Positions 53,983 through 63,303 of a DNA stretch of 64,000 bases are shown piece after piece (positions within the stretch are counted from its first letter, which is position 1; each line of letters starts with the position of its first letter). Both the position numbers and the translations under genes were made by a program. This DNA is from Sulfuricurvum sp. (GTDB taxonomy: Bacteria; Campylobacterota; Campylobacteria; Campylobacterales; Sulfurimonadaceae): assembly GCA_030696775.1 (NCBI GenBank), contig JAUYRN010000026.1, forward strand, positions 79,706 through 143,705. Direction: 5' to 3'. The notes under the pieces are model-generated. The model had not been told where the DNA came from. It saw only the letters and a list, made by a program, of their open reading frames with translations, and did not search any database.

Positions 53983-55182
53983 TTAATTATCGAAATTTAA
54001 TAACTGTTTTGCCTGAATCATATCTTTATCGCCACGCCCTGATATATTGACGATAATCAGCTTATCTTTGATGTTGTCCATTTTTTTCAAATAAGCGATC
54101 GCATGAGCTGTTTCAAAAGCAGGAATGATTCCCTCTGCACGACTAAGCCAGACAAAAGCATCCAATGCTTCATCGTCGGTAATGTTGTCATAGCTAACGG
54201 TTCCGTTGTCTTTATGAAAAGCGTGTTCGGGTCCAATCCCTGGATAGTCAAGTCCAGCTGAGATAGAATGTGCTTCAAGTATTTGACCATCTTCATCTTG
54301 GAGAAGATAGCTCATCTGACCGTGCAATACTCCCGGACGACCTTTGAGAAGAGAGCAACCATGTTTATCCGTATCGACTCCATGTCCACCCGCTTCGATA
54401 CCAATACAGCGCACCTCTTTGTCTTCCAAAAAGTGCTGAAACGTTCCGATCGCATTACTTCCTCCCCCGATACAGGCAATAACATAATCGGGAAGACGAT
54501 TTTCTTTTTCTAAAATTTGAGCACGTGCTTCACATCCGATGATGGCTTGAAAATCACGTACCATCATAGGGTAGGGGTGAGGACCTGCAACCGTGCCGAT
54601 GATGTAAAATGTATCACGGGCATGGGTTACCCAGTGACGGATCGCATCATTCATAGCATCTTTAAGAGTTTTAGAGCCACTCTCAACGGCATGAACTTTT
54701 GCACCCAAAAGTTTCATACGAAAGACATTGAGTTCTTGACGTTCTACATCTTTCGCACCCATGAAGACTTCACATTCTAATCCTAAGAGTGCAGCGATGG
54801 TTGCTGTTGCCACGCCATGCTGTCCCGCTCCTGTTTCGGCGATAACCTTTTTCTTACCTAAACGCTTTGCCATAAGTCCCTGAGCAATAACATTATTGAT
54901 CTTATGTGCTCCGGTATGATTGAGATCTTCCCGTTTTAGATAGATCTTTGCGCCTAACTCTTCTGAAAGATTGGCCGCATAATACAAGGGGCTAGGGCGA
55001 CCGACATAATCGGTAAGATAGCTGTCTACCTCTTTCCAAAAGGTTTCATCAAAACGAATTTCATTGTAGGTTTGTTCAAGCTCCAAAAGTGCAGGCATAA
55101 GCGTTTCAGGGACATAGCGTCCGCCAAAAATTCCAAAATGTCCATCAACGGGGTCAAAGGGGGAAGGTTTAGGTATGTACAT
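53983..55182 (-). CDS. trpB: Tryptophan synthase beta chain
   Basis: The 399-residue protein has the TrpB start [31 protein letters not shown] with the PLP lysine, [18 protein letters not shown] segment and [10 protein letters not shown] for phosphate binding. It condenses indole and serine. It is not next to trpA or other trp genes here, as often in Campylobacterota. ATG 55182 overlaps the apt stop by one base. Confidence 0.95.
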   Translation of the reverse strand: MYIPKPSPFDPVDGHFGIFGGRYVPETLMPALLELEQTYNEIRFDETFWKEVDSYLTDYVGRPSPLYYAANLSEELGAKIYLKREDLNHTGAHKINNVIAQGLMAKRLGKKKVIAETGAGQHGVATATIAALLGLECEVFMGAKDVERQELNVFRMKLLGAKVHAVESGSKTLKDAMNDAIRHWVTHARDTFYIIGTVAGPHPYPMMVRDFQAIIGCEARAQILEKENRLPDYVIACIGGGSNAIGTFQHFLEDKEVRCIGIEAGGHGVDTDKHGCSLLKGRPGVLHGQMSYLLQDEDGQILEAHSISAGLDYPGIGPEHAFHKDNGTVSYDNITDDEALDAFVWLSRAEGIIPAFETAHAIAYLKKMDNIKDKLIIVNISGRGDKDMIQAKQLLNFDN

Positions 55183-55730
55183 TATTCTACTCCAATTACA
55201 GTATAAACAGGGGTTAAAGTTTTCAGTTTAGATTGCCCATCAAGAAAATCAAGACCCAAAATAAAACAAGCTTCTATGCATTGGGCACCCACTTTATTGA
55301 TAAGATTGGTAGCCGCATACGCTGTTCCACCCGTTGCGATCAAATCATCAATCAATAAAACTTTAGGTTTTTCAACAGATGAGAAAGCATCAATATGAAT
55401 TTCGACTTCATCAAAACCGTATTCTAGTGAGTACTTTTCTGACACAGTCGTGTAGGGAAGTTTTCCTTTTTTACGAATCGGAATGAAGCCTATTCCCAGC
55501 ATTTGCGCAAGTGCAGCACCAAATATAAATCCACGAGCATCAATACCCGCAACATGGGTTAATCCATAGCTGCTATATCGTTCATGAAGATGTTTCATAA
55601 GAAGTGAATAGGCTTCTTTATTTGACAAGAGGGTGGTAATATCTTTGAATACAATACCTGGTTTTGGAAAATCAGGAATGTCACGGATAGAATGGTTTAA
55701 AAAAGTTTTTTCTTCTAATGTAAGTATCAT
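55182..55730 (-). CDS. apt: Adenine phosphoribosyltransferase
   Basis: The 182-residue protein has [33 protein letters not shown] and the PRPP-binding motif [14 protein letters not shown]. It salvages adenine to AMP. ATG 55730 has GGGGA upstream; a longer in-frame ORF would run through the hairpins in the leader and is rejected. trpB follows directly. Confidence 0.94.
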   Translation of the reverse strand: MILTLEEKTFLNHSIRDIPDFPKPGIVFKDITTLLSNKEAYSLLMKHLHERYSSYGLTHVAGIDARGFIFGAALAQMLGIGFIPIRKKGKLPYTTVSEKYSLEYGFDEVEIHIDAFSSVEKPKVLLIDDLIATGGTAYAATNLINKVGAQCIEACFILGLDFLDGQSKLKTLTPVYTVIGVE

Positions 55731-55751
55731 AAAATTCCCCTTTAAATTTTC

Positions 55752-55818
55752 TGCCTCAAAAGAGGCAAGCTTTAGTGCCTTAGCGGCGAGCGTAGCCAAA
55801 GGGATGAATTCCTTTGGC
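55752..55818 (-). terminator. Two hairpins between the coiled-coil gene and apt
   Basis: GCCAAAGG/CCTTTGGC (55795-55818, 8 bp, 8-base loop) begins 3 bases after the upstream gene's stop, and TGCCTC-aaaa-GAGGCA (55752-55767) follows. Neither has a strong T-run, so they may be attenuators or processing sites rather than full terminators. Confidence 0.45.
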
Positions 55819-55820
55819 GT

Positions 55821-56156
55821 TTAAATTAATGCATCAATCCGACCTTCCAATTCTCGTATTTTGTTTTGAAGGCGATCGGTATCGATTCGGTGTTTTGAGT
55901 TACGCTGCTTAAGCATTTTGACTTCATTCCGCAAATTATTAAGTTCTTCACTAAGAATATCTACATTTCCTAATGCTCGCTGAAGTTGTATTTGGTATTT
56001 TCGAATCAAAATCTCTGCTTCTTTGAGTGTCAGTTTCATCATTTCACTGGTACGCTGTTCTTTAACGGTAATGCTTCGAAAATAAAACATTTTGACTAAG
56101 AAAACAAGAGCTCCCAGAGAAACGATTGTAAGAAGTGACCACTCTAAAAACATCAT
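55821..56156 (-). CDS. Hypothetical membrane-anchored coiled-coil protein
   Basis: The 111-residue protein has an N-terminal membrane helix (about residues 5-24) followed by a long heptad-like coiled coil (about 40-111, for example ILSEELNNLRNEVKMLKQRNS). Layout resembles FtsB/FtsL-like or uncharacterised scaffold proteins, but I cannot assign it. It is adjacent to rpiB with no gap. Confidence 0.65.
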   Translation of the reverse strand: MMFLEWSLLTIVSLGALVFLVKMFYFRSITVKEQRTSEMMKLTLKEAEILIRKYQIQLQRALGNVDILSEELNNLRNEVKMLKQRNSKHRIDTDRLQNKIRELEGRIDALI

Positions 56157-56594
56157 TTATCCCTTAATGGCTTCGATTTTATCTATGCGACCACAATGGC
56201 GACCACCTTCAAATGTCCCAGCAATCCATGCATCTAATATGGATTCTGCAACACCCTGACCAACGATACGTTCACCAAAACACAGTACATTAGCATCATT
56301 GTGCCCACGTGCAACTTTGGCAGTATAAGCATCATGGCAGAGTGCCGCACGAATACCGTGAAAACGATTAGCAGCCATTGACATACCGATACCTGAACCA
56401 CAGATCAAAATCCCTTGAGACACAGTATCGGATAAAACATGTTCACATACTTTTACTGCATAGTCAGGATAATCAACACGTTCTTTATCAAATGGGCCAA
56501 GATCAATGACTTCATGCCCTTTTTGACGAAGGAGTTCAACCGTAAAGTTTTTAAGTTCAATCCCAGCATGGTCTGTTGCGATGTAAAATTTCAT
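56157..56594 (-). CDS. rpiB: Ribose 5-phosphate isomerase B
   Basis: The 145-residue protein begins MKFYIATDHAGIELK and has ILICGSGIGMSMAANRFHGIRAAL with the catalytic Cys, then ARGHNDANVLCFG. It interconverts ribose 5-phosphate and ribulose 5-phosphate. ATG 56594 follows a purine-rich stretch (AAGGGAAAAA) and matches family N-termini. It follows the protease gene by 8 bases. Confidence 0.93.
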   Translation of the reverse strand: MKFYIATDHAGIELKNFTVELLRQKGHEVIDLGPFDKERVDYPDYAVKVCEHVLSDTVSQGILICGSGIGMSMAANRFHGIRAALCHDAYTAKVARGHNDANVLCFGERIVGQGVAESILDAWIAGTFEGGRHCGRIDKIEAIKG

Positions 56595-56602
56595 TTTTTC
56601 CC

Positions 56603-57268
56603 TTAACTTAGTAATAGTTGTAATAATGTTTGAGTTGGCCATACCAAAAGAGGTATTTTTAATGGCGTCATTAATATGATGATGATAACAATCATTCCAT
56701 AAGGTTCGGCTTTAGAAAAGAATTCTGCCACCTTATAAATTTTAAATTTTAATGCGACATAGCTAACAAAATGAGATCCGTCAAATCCAGGAATTGGCAA
56801 TAGATTCAATACAGCAAGGACAACATTGATTTGAACCAATGACCATGCAAGTAAGATAAAGAAACTGTCTTTTGTCTCCGGTGTATACATGGTGGTTAAA
56901 ATAACTGAAAAGAGTGTTGCCATAAAAAGATTATAAGCAATTCCAGCCAAACTAACTTGCATCGCAGCAGTATAGCCGCCATTACGAATAACGGTTTGCA
57001 TATTAACCGGAACGGGCTTTGCCCACCCAAATAAAAATCCGGCAGTACCAAATAAAAGTACAGGCAAATAATACGTCATAAGTGGGACAAAAATAGAGCC
57101 CATTGGATCAATATGAACCAGGGGGTTAATACTAAGACGTCCAGCACTTTTTGCTGTGTGATCGCCATATTTATACGCAACCCAACCATGCATGATCTCA
57201 TGACCAATAATAGCGATTAATAACGCTATTATTGAAGCTAGAATAGGTAAAAAATCAGTAGAGTTCAT
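56603..57268 (-). CDS. Site-2-type zinc metalloprotease (M50 family)
   Basis: The 221-residue membrane protein has HEIMH (HExxH zinc site) within the first helix and NLLPIPGFDGSH, the NPxxxxDG-type motif giving the third zinc ligand, in the third helix. It is a short M50B-type protease without a PDZ domain, as in the simple Campylobacterota form. It could process membrane proteins or leader peptides. The start may be 57268 or 57286; neither has a strong ribosome site. It overlaps lepB. Confidence 0.85.
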   Translation of the reverse strand: MNSTDFLPILASIIALLIAIIGHEIMHGWVAYKYGDHTAKSAGRLSINPLVHIDPMGSIFVPLMTYYLPVLLFGTAGFLFGWAKPVPVNMQTVIRNGGYTAAMQVSLAGIAYNLFMATLFSVILTTMYTPETKDSFFILLAWSLVQINVVLAVLNLLPIPGFDGSHFVSYVALKFKIYKVAEFFSKAEPYGMIVIIIILMTPLKIPLLVWPTQTLLQLLLS

Positions 57269-58073
57269 TATCGTTTGCGTCTTCAATGACTCGTTGGTCT
57301 TGTGCCCGTTTTAAAATATTACCTTGTTCCAAATCATGAGGTGTTTTACCGATACGGTCCCATCTTACTTTATAATTATCATCGATACTAAAATAGACGA
57401 ACCACGGTGTTCCTTCAATAAGACCATACGGAACTGCTCCCCAAAAACGGCTATCATTGGAGTGATCACGGTTATCACCCATCATAAAGTATTGTCCATC
57501 AGGAACAACGATATGGGTTGTATTAAATATTTCTGCAGGATATATACCATTATCGATGACATGATCATCATGATGAATTCCTTCATGCTCTAATGTATAA
57601 GGATCTTTTACCCAAAGTTTGCCATCTATATCAACAAGCTCATAATTGGCAAACATTTTTCGTGCGTATTCATTACCTTCATGCGGATGCAGATAAAGAA
57701 TTTTATCTACCAAAAATAGTTCATCACCCGGTAATCCAACACATCTCTTAACGTAGTGCATTTTTGTATCATTAGGATAGCGAAAAATAACAATATCACC
57801 ACGAGAAGGAGTATCACCATCCAAAATATGTCCATCTGTTCCCGGAATAAGAGGGATTTCGAGAAAAGGGATGTGCGGAGTAGAAATACCATAAGCAAAC
57901 TTTTTTGCAAACAGATGATCACCGATCAGAAGTGAATCTTTCATTGAACCGCTTGGAATTTTAAATGCTTGTGCAATAAAAAAGATAACAAACAATACGA
58001 TAATAATCGTTCCTGTCCATGAGTTAGAAAATTTATAGGCACTGTGAAGACCGTTCATTACTTTTGTTTTCAT
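57255..58073 (-). CDS. lepB: Signal peptidase I
   Basis: The 272-residue protein has one N-terminal membrane helix (about 19-37) then catalytic motifs: IPSGSMKDSLLIGD with the Ser nucleophile, MHYVKRCVGLPGD with the Lys base, and MGDNRDHSNDSRFWGAVP. It removes signal peptides from exported proteins. Its start directly follows the folD stop, and folD-lepB adjacency is typical of Campylobacterota. Confidence 0.95.
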   Translation of the reverse strand: MKTKVMNGLHSAYKFSNSWTGTIIIVLFVIFFIAQAFKIPSGSMKDSLLIGDHLFAKKFAYGISTPHIPFLEIPLIPGTDGHILDGDTPSRGDIVIFRYPNDTKMHYVKRCVGLPGDELFLVDKILYLHPHEGNEYARKMFANYELVDIDGKLWVKDPYTLEHEGIHHDDHVIDNGIYPAEIFNTTHIVVPDGQYFMMGDNRDHSNDSRFWGAVPYGLIEGTPWFVYFSIDDNYKVRWDRIGKTPHDLEQGNILKRAQDQRVIEDANDNELY

Positions 58074-58928
58074 TTAAACTTCTTCTCCGTGATTTTGAGC
58101 TGCTTTAAGAGTATTAGAGAGGAGCATTGCGATAGTCATAGGTCCAACTCCGCCTGGAACTGGAGTGATATACGATGTTTTTGGAGCAACCGTATCGAAG
58201 TTGACATCACCGACTAATCGACCGTCCTCTGTTCGATTGATCCCAATATCAACAACAACACACCCTTCGCTTACCATATCTTCACCTATAAGATTGATCA
58301 CACCTGCACCCACAAAAAGCATATCTGCTCCAAGGGTGTGAGCACGTAAGTCTTTGGTATGGATATGCGTGATGGTGACGGTTGCATTGGCGTTGAGCAG
58401 TAGTGCAGCCATCGGCTTGCCTACGATATTGGATGCACCGACGATTACTGCATTTTTTCCCTTAGGATCAATGCTGTACTCACTTAGAAGTTCCATAACA
58501 CCCAATGGAGTACAAGGGACGAATCCATCGAGTCCCGTAGCTAAACGTCCGACATTAAAAGGGTGGAAACCATCAACATCTTTAGACGGTGCAACAACCT
58601 CAAGAATCTTAGTGGTATCTATATGAGCTGGAAGAGGAAGCTGGATTAAAATACCATCAATATTGGGATTTAGGTTCATCATTTCAATGGTTTTAATGAT
58701 GGCTTCTTGGGAAATATCATCGGGCATTTCATGGGTTACCGAATAAAAACCTGCACGATCGCACGCTTTTTTCTTCATGCCGACATAAGCTTGGCTTGCT
58801 GGATCATGACCGACGAGAATTACCGCTAAACCAGGTACACGTCCAGTCGTTTTCTTGAACTCTTTGGCTTCGAATGAAACCTTTTCTTCGATTTTTTTGG
58901 CGAGGGTTTTACCATCAAGTAGTTGCAT
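58074..58928 (-). CDS. folD: Methylenetetrahydrofolate dehydrogenase/cyclohydrolase
   Basis: The 284-residue protein has ASQAYVGMKKKACDRAGF with the catalytic Lys, DGILIQLPLP, VGASNIVGKPMAALLL and PVPGGVGPMTIAMLL. It catalyses both NADP-linked oxidation of methylene-THF and hydrolysis of methenyl-THF. It heads the leftward folD-lepB transcript, divergent from the cytochrome gene (68 bases). Confidence 0.96.
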   Translation of the reverse strand: MQLLDGKTLAKKIEEKVSFEAKEFKKTTGRVPGLAVILVGHDPASQAYVGMKKKACDRAGFYSVTHEMPDDISQEAIIKTIEMMNLNPNIDGILIQLPLPAHIDTTKILEVVAPSKDVDGFHPFNVGRLATGLDGFVPCTPLGVMELLSEYSIDPKGKNAVIVGASNIVGKPMAALLLNANATVTITHIHTKDLRAHTLGADMLFVGAGVINLIGEDMVSEGCVVVDIGINRTEDGRLVGDVNFDTVAPKTSYITPVPGGVGPMTIAMLLSNTLKAAQNHGEEV

Positions 58929-58996
58929 TTAATCACCGTAAAATAGTTTTTGGGTATGATACCGATAAATAACTAACAGTTGGTTAAAGGGGCAGT

Positions 58997-59359
58997 GTGA
59001 AAGTATTATTGACGTTATTCATAGCCCTGCAAGTCTACGGTACTACCTCGTTTATCACTAAAGAAGAGTATGCCTCAGGTCTTTATCACAACCCTAGAGG
59101 CATTGGATGCCAAATGTGTCACGGTGAACTAGGTGAAGGTCGAAAAATTGCTGCTTATAAAGAAAAAGGTGAACAAAAAGTATTTCAAGGTACTCCAATC
59201 AACCATATCCCGTTTTCAGAATTTTATCATCATGTAAACAGTAAAATTGTGGGGATGCCTCGTTATTATCTTACCGATACTGAAATTCAGATTCTTTATT
59301 ATTATCTCCATCGTGAAGAATTTCGCCGTGCTGCTTCAAAACATATTAACACTAAATAA
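58997..59359 (+). CDS. Small exported c-type cytochrome
   Basis: The 120-residue protein has a signal peptide (about 1-16, MKVLLTLFIALQVYG) and one heme-binding motif CQMCH at residues 38-42; a downstream Met (VGMPRYYLT) could be the sixth ligand. The GTG start at 58997 follows AAAGGGG. It corresponds in position to a small periplasmic protein next to folD in Campylobacter. Partner oxidoreductases are not nearby. The following gene overlaps its end. Confidence 0.82.
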   Translation: MKVLLTLFIALQVYGTTSFITKEEYASGLYHNPRGIGCQMCHGELGEGRKIAAYKEKGEQKVFQGTPINHIPFSEFYHHVNSKIVGMPRYYLTDTEIQILYYYLHREEFRRAASKHINTK

Positions 59360-60260
59360 TCTCGTCGAAAAAAGAGATTTAGAAGCACTAAAACAACTTG
59401 TATTTCCCGTTTATCGGCATCAAAATAATACATTGACGTTTCGAAGTGCATTAATGGTTTCGACCCATAATGTAAAACATTTGATGAAAATACCCACATT
59501 AAACGCTGAGTGCCTGATATTAAACCTCGAAGACGGAGTAAGTCCTGAGGAGAAACCGTATGCCTTGGTTTTATGTGCTTTTGCCCTTGCCTCGAATCCC
59601 GTGATTGATAAAAAGATAGTCGTTCGAGTCAATGCTTTGGATGAAGGTGGTGTTGAAGAAATTATATACCTCAATGCTTTTATGCCAGATGCTATTCGCA
59701 TTCCAAAAATTCGAAGTGTTGAAGATGTCAAGCGTGCCTTGGAGGTTATCGACGAGGGAATTGAAGTCCATCTCTCTATTGAGACCAAAGAAGCATGGTT
59801 ACATTTAGGAGAATTGGCGATTAGTCCACGTATCAAAGCCTATTATCTTGGAATTTTAGACCTTTTTGCTGATTTGGGGCTTTCACAAGGTTTATTTACA
59901 CCCGATAATCCAACGACTCATTATATTCTTTCCCATTTTTTGATTACCACTCGTGCCTGTGGTGTGAAGCCTGTTTCTTTTGTTTATCAAGAGTATAAAA
60001 ATAGCGATGGATTACGTCATTGGCTAGAGTTGGAGAAAATCATGGGATTTAATGCCAAAGGTTGTATATCACCGTCTCAAGTGGAACTAATAGATGAAAC
60101 TTTTGACAGCAGTGAAGATGAGCTTGCTCGGGCATGCGAGATTATTCGACTGTTTGAAGAGTATGCTTCCCGTGGGATTACAGGCTTTGTGGATGAGCGA
60201 TATGGATTTATTGACGAGCCGATTTACAAGGGTGCGTTGGCGGTGATTAATAACCGCTAA
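59328..60260 (+). CDS. HpcH/HpaI aldolase/citrate lyase (CitE-like) family protein
   Basis: The protein has FRSALMVSTHNVKHL, then CLILNLEDGVSPEEKPYA, VVRVNA, DAIRIPKIRSVEDV, VHLSIETKEAW and YYLGILDLFADLGL, matching the CitE-like TIM barrel with Mg-binding Glu and Asp. These enzymes cleave or form malyl- or citramalyl-CoA-type bonds; the substrate here is unknown. No ATG lies before the conserved domain; GTG at 59328 is the best start but overlaps the cytochrome gene by 32 bases. It is not the citrate lyase of the reductive TCA cycle, which uses other genes. Confidence 0.75.
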   Translation: MLLQNILTLNNLVEKRDLEALKQLVFPVYRHQNNTLTFRSALMVSTHNVKHLMKIPTLNAECLILNLEDGVSPEEKPYALVLCAFALASNPVIDKKIVVRVNALDEGGVEEIIYLNAFMPDAIRIPKIRSVEDVKRALEVIDEGIEVHLSIETKEAWLHLGELAISPRIKAYYLGILDLFADLGLSQGLFTPDNPTTHYILSHFLITTRACGVKPVSFVYQEYKNSDGLRHWLELEKIMGFNAKGCISPSQVELIDETFDSSEDELARACEIIRLFEEYASRGITGFVDERYGFIDEPIYKGALAVINNR

Positions 60261-61089
60261 GATTATACCAAACACGATAACGAATGTACGTTTTTTGTGC
60301 AGGTCTTGGATATTTTGAGTAAGCCAGCTCGATGGTCTCTTTTGTTGTGTCATCTAAAATCGCGAAACGGCTATTTTTCAAATAGCGAATATCAGAAATA
60401 CTTCCATCGGGATAAAGATAAAACTCGATGGTATTGGTCTCATCAACACGAAGATTATCAGGAATACGTGAACGCCCATATCGATCCAATACAGCTTGTG
60501 TTATCCGCCGCATTGTCTCTTGATTATCCAAAATATATTTTTGTTCACCCTCAGACAGCTCACCAAATTTGTCTCCATAGAGTTTTTTAACACTATCATT
60601 AATTTTGATACTGGATTTTGAAGAAGATTTGACTTCAGGATCAGCTTGAGAGAGAATGTCATAGAGTCCTTTTGGCTGTGGCTTACGCTCTATAGCGGCT
60701 ACTTCTTTAGCAACATGACGCTCGAACGCTTTTTTAGGTTCGATAGGGGCTGCTTCTTGCACAGGAGGTGTTGGCTGTACGGCTGTTGTAGTTTGTTTAG
60801 GAACCATTTTTTGCTGCTTCGGGGTTGGCTTTTTGAGCTGTTCCCCTTTTGGCATTGGACGAGCTTTGGTAATTTTTGGAATTTTATTTTTTACTAACGC
60901 CTCTTTAGCTGCCGTGGGCTGTTCTTTGAGTGAGAGTTTAAATCGTGATTCGCTAGCCTTTTCATCTTTCGGCGGAAGTGGAGGGACAGGGGATATTTTT
61001 TCTATAAATGCGAGCAAGAGAACAACGATGATATGCACCATTACAGCGATAAGTAATGCATAAAAAGAAAAAGAGGGACGCTGCTGCAA
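60247..61089 (-). CDS. TonB-like energy transducer
   Basis: The protein has an N-terminal membrane helix (AVMVHIIVVLLLAFIE), a proline/lysine-rich spacer (KITKARPMPKGEQLKKPTPK, then PTPPVQEAAPIEPKK) and a C-terminal domain ending FYLYPDGSISDIRYLKNS...YSKYPRPAQKTYIRYRVWY, consistent with a TonB C-terminal fold. It would couple ExbBD proton-motive energy to outer-membrane receptors or act like TolA. The start is uncertain: TTG 61089 has GGA upstream and gives a short cytoplasmic tail; an ATG at 61191 is also open. It overlaps the 3' end of the CitE-like gene and diverges from hemL. Confidence 0.8.
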   Translation of the reverse strand: MQQRPSFSFYALLIAVMVHIIVVLLLAFIEKISPVPPLPPKDEKASESRFKLSLKEQPTAAKEALVKNKIPKITKARPMPKGEQLKKPTPKQQKMVPKQTTTAVQPTPPVQEAAPIEPKKAFERHVAKEVAAIERKPQPKGLYDILSQADPEVKSSSKSSIKINDSVKKLYGDKFGELSEGEQKYILDNQETMRRITQAVLDRYGRSRIPDNLRVDETNTIEFYLYPDGSISDIRYLKNSRFAILDDTTKETIELAYSKYPRPAQKTYIRYRVWYNLSGY

Positions 61090-61211
61090 TGAAATATCCA
61101 AACATAGTGTGTAAATTGTTGGAATTATAGCTAAATCATTGTAAACGACCTTATATCGGGTTAATAGAGGTGTGGTTATAATATGAATCATTCAAATAAG
61201 GATAGATATTT

Positions 61212-62495
61212 ATGACTATTAATCATTCGCAAGAAGCATTTATAAAGGCTCAAGAACTTATTCCTGGAGGTGTAAATTCACCTGTTCGTGCATTCAAAAG
61301 CGTTGGAGGTATTCCTCGTTTCATTGCCAGTGGTGAGGGTGCATATCTCATTGATATTGATGGAAATCGTTACGTCGATTATGTTCAAAGCTGGGGTCCA
61401 TTAATTTTTGGACACCGTGATGAGAGCATCGAAAACGCCGTCATCGAAGCGGTAAAACACGGACTGAGTTTTGGTGCCCCAACCGAAGCGGAGAGTGATT
61501 TAGCTGAATTGATCATTTCAATTTATGATTCAATTGAAAAAATTCGTTTTGTGAGCAGCGGAACGGAAGCAGTTATGAGTGCTATTCGTTTGGCTCGCGG
61601 GTTTACACTTCGTGATGATATTGTTAAATTTACCGGATGTTATCATGGTCACAGTGATGCTTTGCTTGTTCAGGCAGGTTCAGGAGCAGCGACATTTGGA
61701 ACACCAAGCTCACCTGGTGTTCCGGCCGATTTTACGAAACATACACTTTTGGCAGAATACAATAATATTGAAAGCGTGCGTCAATGCTTTATGGATAGTC
61801 CTGGTATTGCATGTGTAATCATCGAACCCATCGCCGGCAATATGGGACTCGTACCTGCGGATAAAGATTTCCTCGCCCAACTGCGTGCGGTGTGTGACGA
61901 GTCCGGTGCATTGCTAATTTTTGATGAAGTTATGAGCGGATTTCGTGCTTGCTTGCATGGTGCAGAGAGTATCACAGGGACTAAGCCGGATTTAGTAACA
62001 CTGGGCAAGGTTATCGGTGGCGGAATGCCTGTTGGGGCTTTTGGCGGTCGTCGTGATATTATGGCGCACCTCTCACCTGAGGGTGGCGTGTACCAAGCTG
62101 GAACGCTTAGTGGTAATCCAGTAGCTATGGCAGCAGGATTGGCATCGATTCGTAAGATCAAACAAAACGCTCGTTTATACGGAATCCTTGAAACGAGAGC
62201 AAAGCGTCTGATGCAAGGATTTAATGATGCAGCGCTGAAGCACAATATCGGATTACAAACTGATGTTCGCGGATCGATGTTTGGGTTTTTCTTTTCGGAT
62301 GAGCCTGTCCATAATTTTGCCGATGCACTCCAAAGTGATACGTCACGATTTGCTCATTTTCATTCTGCTATGCTGGATTCAGGATTTTATTTTGCGTGTT
62401 CACAGTTTGAAACTGGGTTTATTTGTACGGCGATTACGGATACAATGATTGAAGAGACGATTGCTGCAGCAGAGTCGATATTTGGAGAATTATAA
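61212..62495 (+). CDS. hemL: Glutamate-1-semialdehyde 2,1-aminomutase
   Basis: The 427-residue protein begins with [15 protein letters not shown] and has [26 protein letters not shown] and the PLP-lysine segment [18 protein letters not shown]. It makes 5-aminolevulinate for heme. AAGGATAG precedes ATG 61212. Downstream atpZ and a membrane protein gene follow with short gaps, an arrangement also seen near hemL in relatives. Confidence 0.96.
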   Translation: MTINHSQEAFIKAQELIPGGVNSPVRAFKSVGGIPRFIASGEGAYLIDIDGNRYVDYVQSWGPLIFGHRDESIENAVIEAVKHGLSFGAPTEAESDLAELIISIYDSIEKIRFVSSGTEAVMSAIRLARGFTLRDDIVKFTGCYHGHSDALLVQAGSGAATFGTPSSPGVPADFTKHTLLAEYNNIESVRQCFMDSPGIACVIIEPIAGNMGLVPADKDFLAQLRAVCDESGALLIFDEVMSGFRACLHGAESITGTKPDLVTLGKVIGGGMPVGAFGGRRDIMAHLSPEGGVYQAGTLSGNPVAMAAGLASIRKIKQNARLYGILETRAKRLMQGFNDAALKHNIGLQTDVRGSMFGFFFSDEPVHNFADALQSDTSRFAHFHSAMLDSGFYFACSQFETGFICTAITDTMIEETIAAAESIFGEL

Positions 62496-62496
62496 T

Positions 62497-62799
62497 ATGG
62501 AAACTGAAGAACATAAACCACGAATAAAACCAATCATTGAAGGAGCGGAGAGTTTATCGCTTGGAATTTCAATGGTGGTTGCTGTCTTAATCGGTGTGGG
62601 AATAGGGCTGGGGTTGAAAAAGCTTACGGGTATCACATGGCTCTTATGGGTTGGGGTTGTAATCGGTATTGGCGCAGCATTTTTAAATGTCTATAAAGCT
62701 TATAGTAAACAATACAAAGAGTTTGAAAAAATGGCAAAAGACCCTCGTTACAATATGGGTAAATCTCAAAAAGATGATGACGATGACGACGAAGATTAA
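62497..62799 (+). CDS. atpZ: AtpZ/AtpI-family membrane protein
   Basis: The 100-residue protein has two membrane helices (about 20-40 and 46-64) joined by a GLGLKKLTGITW loop and an acidic tail of Asp residues, as in AtpZ/AtpI proteins that help assemble or feed Mg2+/Ca2+ to F-type ATP synthase. ATG 62497 lies one base after the hemL stop with GGAG upstream; an in-frame start inside hemL is less likely. Its acidic 3' end overlaps the next gene. Confidence 0.75.
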   Translation: METEEHKPRIKPIIEGAESLSLGISMVVAVLIGVGIGLGLKKLTGITWLLWVGVVIGIGAAFLNVYKAYSKQYKEFEKMAKDPRYNMGKSQKDDDDDDED

Positions 62800-63286
62800 A
62801 AGAACGGTTATTTTTTTAATAGTTTTACAAACTGCAATAGCTCTTTTACTCTTTATGTCGAAATCAGTTTTTGCAAGCTTTGAGGTTGCGCTGCTTTCAG
62901 GAGCGGTGATTATCATGGGATCGTTGTACGCATATCGAAATATGATTCGTACCCGAACGCTTGGTGTAGAGATTGAGGATAACAAAGACATCATCGATAT
63001 GATGGATGATCCTTACGATTTATACGAAGAAGAACGACAAGACGAAGTACAAGATATTAAAGAGCTAATTAAAGAAGAAAAAGCGAAACAGAAGCAAAAT
63101 ATTATTGAAAATACCACTAAAAATTCAGCTGCATGGGTTTCAGTGTATCGATTGCTGCCGTATGCTTTTTTAGTATTAGGCTTTCTCGGACTTCAGAATA
63201 ATCATTCATTAACACTTCTCCCCTATATGACAGGCTTAGGTGTTGGGATGATTACTGGATATCTCTTGGCAAAAGAGTGGTTTTAG
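62774..63286 (+). CDS. Hypothetical four-helix membrane protein
   Basis: From ATG 62774 the protein has about 170 residues: two N-terminal hydrophobic helices, a highly charged acidic/basic loop (DEVQDIKELIKEEKAKQKQN), and two C-terminal helices (LLPYAFLVLGFLGL and YMTGLGVGMITGYLLA). I do not recognise a characterised family; relatives occur beside hemL in Campylobacterota. The start is one of several close ATGs overlapping the atpZ tail. Confidence 0.65.
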   Translation: MMTMTTKIKRTVIFLIVLQTAIALLLFMSKSVFASFEVALLSGAVIIMGSLYAYRNMIRTRTLGVEIEDNKDIIDMMDDPYDLYEEERQDEVQDIKELIKEEKAKQKQNIIENTTKNSAAWVSVYRLLPYAFLVLGFLGLQNNHSLTLLPYMTGLGVGMITGYLLAKEWF

Positions 63287-63303
63287 CAATTAAAAGCTAA
63301 AAC

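Noticed and set aside
55731..55799. N-terminal extension of apt (open frame starts at 55799)
   Set aside because: The frame passes through a perfect hairpin, the peptide is not like Apt N-termini, and ATG 55730 has a good ribosome site.
59328..60260. CitE-like protein as part of the reductive-TCA citrate cleavage step
   Set aside because: Campylobacterota use ATP-citrate lyase (AclAB); single-domain CitE-like proteins without CitD/CitF partners act on other CoA esters.
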